Shown here piece after piece: positions 59,404 through 64,000 of a stretch of DNA of 64,000 nucleotides; within the stretch, counting starts at the first letter, position 1; each line of letters starts with the position of its first letter. The notes below the pieces were generated by a model. That model was not told the DNA's origin. It saw only the letters and a list, made by a program, of their open reading frames with translations, and ran no database searches. The position numbers and the translations under genes were made by a program. Source of the DNA: Torymus aiolomorphi (Eukaryota > Arthropoda > Insecta > Hymenoptera > Torymidae); contig CM070876.1 of assembly GCA_036365515.1 (NCBI GenBank), positions 132,954,394 through 133,018,393 on the forward strand. The letters are read 5' to 3'.

Positions 59404-60887
59404 TTAATTTGCATAATGAATCTTCTTATGCTGCGTTAAATACCGTTGGTTGGTGAAAACTTTATCGCAGATTTCACATGACACACTGCACGATTTTTCG
59501 TGATTTCGTAGAGCTGTTGCGTTGATTAATTTACTGCACTTCGAACACTGTTGTTTTTCTCCATGAATACGTACTGAGTGTTGTTGTAAATCTTTTACAT
59601 ATTTTCCGCATTCTTTACATTGCTTCTGTGATTCTTCGAGTGAATGTATTTTTTCGTGTTTTTTTAACTGTTTGCATGTGCAAAAATTTTGGAGCACTCT
59701 TTACATGTGAAAGCATTTTGCTTTTTGTGAAGAATCTTTTTATGCTCTTCTAATATTTTCAAATTAGTGAACAGGTTTTGACAACCCTGTTCTTTGCATT
59801 CATATAGAGTCTTCTTGATTCGTCTACGAACTGTAACAATCGTTCGGTCTTGCACGATATCATTTTTGAGATTTTCATCACATTCACAAACGTGAGGTTC
59901 ATAGTCGCCAACCCATTCATTGCATCCATAATTTATTACTTCAGCGATATTTATGCCTAAATTTATCACTGCGTGATAGGTGCCCTTCCTAATAAAAAAT
60001 AGATCTCCTGGTCTTTGTAGTACAAAAGAGTAGGGAATTTTCCACTGATCCAATAATAATGGAGTAATCAAATATATTTTGTGCTTTAAAACTTGAAAGC
60101 AGACCCTTTCAGATGCACATTGTCTCTTTAGATGATCAGCGGAATTCTTTTCCACTTCAGCTCGAAATCTATTATCTATAATAAACCAAGCCTTTGGACT
60201 TCCTGCTTTTAATATATTTTTTGAAACTCCGTGCGAGAAGTTCGATTTCTCACACGCTGCGTTAAACGATGCGTGCAAAAATCTCACTTCTCGCACGTCG
60301 TGTCAAAAAATACGGTTCGACACTTGTGTGAGAAGTTGATTTTCTCCTCGTATGACCTTTTCACCCTCGCTTCGCTCGGGTGCAAACAGTCACACGAGGG
60401 GAAAATCAAATCCTCGCACTAGTATCGAAATGTACTGTAAGCTGCTCAATCCACCATCTTCTTCATGATGTGTTGTGTAGTTTAATTTTCCTCCTACATA
60501 ATGCATCGGGGTGTTTATTCCGGGCATCTCGGGGATTTCTTTAGCTTCATTTACAGAAATGTGAGATGTAAATGAACTAAGGATAGAGCAGCATTCTTCT
60601 GGCACATTTTCTATGTCTCCAAAGTAAACTCTGTTATCATTACTGTTGCATACAAGGTCATTAAATGCATTAACGGCGACTCTCCAATATTCTTCATCAC
60701 TCGAAATTGAGATTGGTTTCTCTCCTACAATACTCCTCAAGTGCGCTTCTTTCTCCTCATTTGTCAGAGGAATGACCTCATTAAAGAATACTCCTTCAGC
60801 TTTTTGGAGTAAGTGTTCATAAGAAACATTATTTTTGTTAAGATATCGTGCATAATTTATGGTTATTGGAGGAACAACACCACGAAA
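59404..60887 (-). pseudogene. KDM4-like JmjC protein with C2H2 zinc fingers, broken by a MITE
   Basis: An exon starts at an ATATTTTCAG acceptor (60888-60897) and reads FRGVVPPITINYARYLN. A JmjC core follows with THHEEDGG (His and Glu iron ligands), LSSLQY, then after the MITE NILKAGSPKAWF (the 2-oxoglutarate-binding Lys), GTYHAVINLG (second iron His) and a CNEW region with Cys residues (CECDEN). This order matches KDM4-family histone lysine demethylases. The C-terminus has at least four C2H2-like fingers (CKEQGCQNLF, CKECSKIF, CKECGKYV, CEICDKVF). Breaks: the 210-bp MITE between LSSLQY and NILK, and a one-base loss near 59670. JmjC plus C2H2 resembles plant REF6-type architecture, unusual for an animal KDM4. 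Upstream exons at 60888-61590 were not found. Confidence 0.75.
60219..60430. mobile_element. About 210-bp MITE, copy inside the JmjC exon
   Basis: Imperfect TIRs (GAAACTCCGTGCGAGAAGTT at the left; GATACTAGTGCGAGGATTTG, inverted, at the right). Internal palindromes include CCCTCGCTTCGCTCGGG. Related to the copy at 50891-51100. It interrupts the coding sequence exactly between two conserved JmjC blocks. Confidence 0.75.
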
Positions 60888-61589
60888 CTGAAAATATAAA
60901 AGATTACTCAACTTGATTTCAACATTTTTTAGTGATTTCAATTTCTCACAATTTTGAGAAATTTTTCTTAAAATTATAATGTCAAAATACTTTACAATAA
61001 TGTGTATATAAGTAAAACACCGATTATTACACATTAAATCACAAAAACCTATTGACGAAGCTTTATTATTATGGAACTATAGGATATGCTCTCGCATTAT
61101 TAAGTAGCGGGAAGAAGGTACAGGTAACATAAAAATTGTTTCAATATAAATATTATTTTTACTTCCATATACTATACAATATTATATTAAAAAATAGTAT
61201 TTTAGCATTGTCTAATACCAATTCAAAAGCTTAGCAAGTATCTGGTGTCAAAAAACCTGTACAAAAACAGATATATTTGTTTAGTGTTCTATGCAACGCA
61301 TTGCAATGGACAATTTTCAGGTTTAAAATACTCATTTTTCTTACCAATTTAAAGGAAAGTACAATGCAATGATTTAAAAATATGTTATAATATTTTCTAT
61401 AAATTGTTAATGCAAATCAATTTGTAATTTAAAAAAGTCCAAGTTTTTAAATTATTTACAGTTTATCAAAAAAGTAATTTCATATATAATACTAAAAATT
61501 CATCGCACATATTTTCAAAATATATTTAAGTTCTGTTAATTCCAAACCACTAAAAAATAATTGTTACATAAACTACCAAATTAAAATCC
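60888..61589. other. AT-rich stretch, no gene seen
   Basis: Possible intron or upstream region of the JmjC gene. The extension of the open frame to 61034 lies beyond the splice acceptor and is probably intronic. Confidence 0.4.
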
Positions 61590-61790
61590 TATCTTAATAA
61601 AATGATGGATTTGTTGTAATATCAATTTATTCGTGATTTGGTTGGTGGGAGTAATCGGTTGCTAGGTTACAAAAACAAAAATGGCGCGAATCCTTCCTAT
61701 CTTAAAAAAATGATGGATTTTTTGTGATATCGATTTATTCGTGATTTGGTTGGTGGGAGTAATGGGTTGCTAGGTTATATCGACGCTCCT
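61590..61790. repeat. About 110-bp direct duplication
   Basis: CCTATCTTAATAAAATGATGGATTT... and CCTATCTTAAAAAAATGATGGATTT... both continue GATATC(A/G)ATTTATTCGTG, TTGGTTGGTGGGAGTAAT and GGTTGCTAGGTTA. Confidence 0.9.
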
Positions 61791-61794
61791 TACG

Positions 61795-62020
61795 AAAACT
61801 AGCACGATTCAGATTGCCACGAAGACTAGCCCATTTCAGCGTTTGCCGCGAAGACTAGCACGTCCCATTGATTCGCGTTGAAGACTAGCCTGATCCGCTT
61901 GACTGCCACGAAGACTAGTGCGATCCGCTTGACTACCGCGAAGACTAGCACGATCCGCTTGACTGCCGCGAAGACTAGCACGTTTCCCGAGGTTGCCACG
62001 AAAACTAGCACTTTTCGGGA
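61795..62020. repeat. About 36-bp minisatellite
   Basis: Units of the type CGAAGACTAGCACGATCCGCTTGACTGC, about six copies, more diverged at both ends. All three forward frames and one reverse frame stay open (reverse: SLRGSQADRA-type repeat), a by-product of the repeat. A related unit (AGTGCTAGTTTTCGCGGCAA, inverted) reappears at 63966-63985. Confidence 0.88.
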
Positions 62021-64000
62021 GAACACCTGCATTTTTTATATTAAGTATATGGGACAAGTCTAAATTACGCGCGTGATACGCGGGAACACTATGTATAAAT
62101 GATAATATGACCCTCTGAGCACGGTTGAGAACTATTTCGGTGTAGGGTGACAATTACCTAATTACTATTTAAATTACTATTTGAATGCGCATTTCTTTCC
62201 ACCGGCTTCGAGAAACTGTTATACCAATAAGAAAGATATGCAATTTTACAAATATTATAATACCTCATTTTTAAAAATATGTTAATACGTGTGTTTGGGA
62301 ATTCAGTAATTTGAATTCCCGCGGTTATGCTCAGCTTGGTACGACTCACGGCGCTGCCACGGCGCGGCAGCACCTCGCGGCCTCTCGGCGGAACAGCCGA
62401 GACACTACACTGCTTCACAAGGTGAATTCGCGCTGTTTCGGTCTCTCTCGCTCTCTCACATGCAAATGTGAGAGAGATTGTGATTTGATTCGCGAAGTGA
62501 ATCGTGAAGGCCAAGAAGACGGAAGTGCTCACTCTTTGTAAAACTCAGTCTGCGGCTGCTACTAAAACGGCAGCAGTTCTCACCCCGACCCGGTATAGTC
62601 TACAGTGTGCTCGCTGCGAGGCTGCATGGTGACTAGTATGGTGCCTCATACTCGGACTCTCGTCTCATTCAGCGGATCATCTCACACGGCAGCTCCTCAT
62701 ACATAGAGGCATTTTCTCACACGGCATCTACTCATACAAAGCGGCTCACTGTTCGGTAGTGAAGCGTGCTCGACACGAGGCCGCTCTCTCTCACTCTCTC
62801 AATGTACATACGGCGTGCTCGCAACGAGGCCGCATGGACTTTTACACGGCATACTCTCAGTCAGCTATATCTCTCACACGGAACTTCTCATACGGCAGTG
62901 CTTTCATACGGCAGTGCTTCTCACACGGCAGCTTCTGACATGGCATAATCTCACCGGCTCGCTGCCTCTAGCTAGCCATGAGGCAACCACTCTCGGTAAC
63001 CGTTACGCAAGACTCTTGGCGGTGCTCAACTGGCTTTTACCAACTCTCCTGTTTCACTGGCTCCTCTCACTGGGTACAACTCTTCTCACTGGGTACAACT
63101 CTTCTCGCTTGATATAACTCATCTGCGGTTACAACTCAATTGGCTTCATCTCTATGGACTGTGTGATTCAACCGGCTTCCTCATTCTTCTCCAAATTAAT
63201 ATAATTGCTATGAAGCTAAGGTAAACTCACACACACACCTACACACAGCCATTTTGATGACTCAAGCAAGCAGTAATCTAATATGAAGTACTCTGCACAT
63301 ATAATTCTTGTCAAGTCTCAACCACAAGAAATCAATAACATTCATTGTGTGTATTTATGCTAGCAGTAAACTCAACGGAATTTACTAATTCAAACTCAGC
63401 AATTCTCTGAAATCTCACTCACATAGAAACACTCAAACATAATCTTCGTAACACTCATACACTCAAACATAAACTTGTAACACTCAGATACTCAACCAAG
63501 CTTTTGTAATATTCAACCAATTTATGTAATAGAGTTAAGTTTATAGATAGTTTTATAATATACTGAAATTTAATTTATTAAAGTGTTTGGCTCTCAATTT
63601 ATTTGTAAACACCCACAGCATGTCCTCATTAAAAATTATGGCATTCTCAACCAACGTGATTTCTTTTACATACAATCCTCATCTTCATCCATTTTATTAA
63701 TTTTTCGTTACATCCAGAACAGAGTTAAAAAAACGTTTACCAACTTGAATATTTCGAAAGTTCTACCGTGGTTAAGGGTGCAACAGTTAGGAAGGTACGT
63801 TACCAACATTGCTATTAAGTTTTTAGAAAGAATTTTCAACGAAGACAGCGTAGGTAATATAGAAAATAATGGTCTTCTTTATTTTCATTATAAACTTTTC
63901 AAAGATATAGGTAAGAAGAAAAATAATTATCGACTCGCAATAGAAAAAAAGCGCCGTCGTGCGAAAAGTGCTAGTTTTCGCGGCAAGCTTGGGAATCGTG
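62021..64000. other. Low-complexity, repeat-rich end of window, no gene called
   Basis: 62520-62960 has many TCTCACACGGCA/TCTCATAC words and CGTGCTCG(A/C)(C/A)A(C/A)GAGGCCGC twice (62766, 62815). 63060-63110 has a 20-bp duplication (CTCACTGGGTACAACTCTT). 63400-63520 has CACTCA(A/T)ACA(C)TCAA words. These are degenerate tandem repeats. Small open frames here look like chance. Confidence 0.5.

Noticed and set aside
61795..62020. CRISPR-like array
   Set aside because: Units are contiguous and diverged, without unique spacers, in a eukaryotic setting.
61826..62153. Repeat protein (SLRGSQADRA) as a real gene
   Set aside because: A minisatellite of 36 bp (a multiple of three) keeps frames open on both strands.

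Overview
This 64 kb window looks like a transposon-dense, AT-rich insect genome, most likely hymenopteran. That is an inference from short introns, the mix of Copia, Helitron, jockey/CR1-like and TTAA elements, and protein families I associate with Hymenoptera. Almost everything recognisable is a mobile element, a piece of one, or a gene broken by one. Only one multi-exon gene looks fully intact.

Left third (1-15.4 kb). A non-LTR reverse-transcriptase remnant abuts a minus-strand, CACTA-like transposase-type gene (gene A). Gene A is split by an 8,889 bp DNA transposon (2442-11330) with about 1.2 kb inverted repeats and a 3-bp target duplication (CAT). That transposon carries a decayed plus-strand gene with an XPG/PIN-like nuclease region and a CXC-type cysteine tail. 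Upstream of gene A on the same strand is gene B (12375-14874): eight exons, consensus splice sites, and 1,644 coding bases that I assembled by eye.

Middle (15.4-43.4 kb). A 152-bp satellite is followed by two copies of an odd element (17.87-18.39 kb). Each copy has short repeats, a constant core and an inverted copy of its own repeat. Next come a gag-only LTR retrotransposon (18.5-22.6 kb) and a nest of Helitrons. One Helitron copy ends on the minus strand at 23012 and another on the plus strand at 43439. Between them sit two TTAA MITEs, a third copy of the odd element, a complete Copia element with TSD, a second Copia carrying a TA-flanked MITE, a solo LTR, and G/C-rich inverted blocks.

Right third (43.4-64 kb). 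A 305-bp tandem repeat leads into a jockey/CR1-like element with a GATA tail. Next to it is another RT gene, split by a 5,837 bp DDE transposon with a 3-bp TSD. Then come a retrocopy of the mRNA-capping enzyme, several foldback/MITE elements, a KDM4-like JmjC gene with C2H2 fingers broken by a MITE, and minisatellites.

Several insertions can be dated relative to each other, because removing the insert together with one TSD restores the host reading frame or matches an empty paralogous site in the window. Exon joins, frameshifts and repeat boundaries were worked out by eye, so edges may be off by a few bases.
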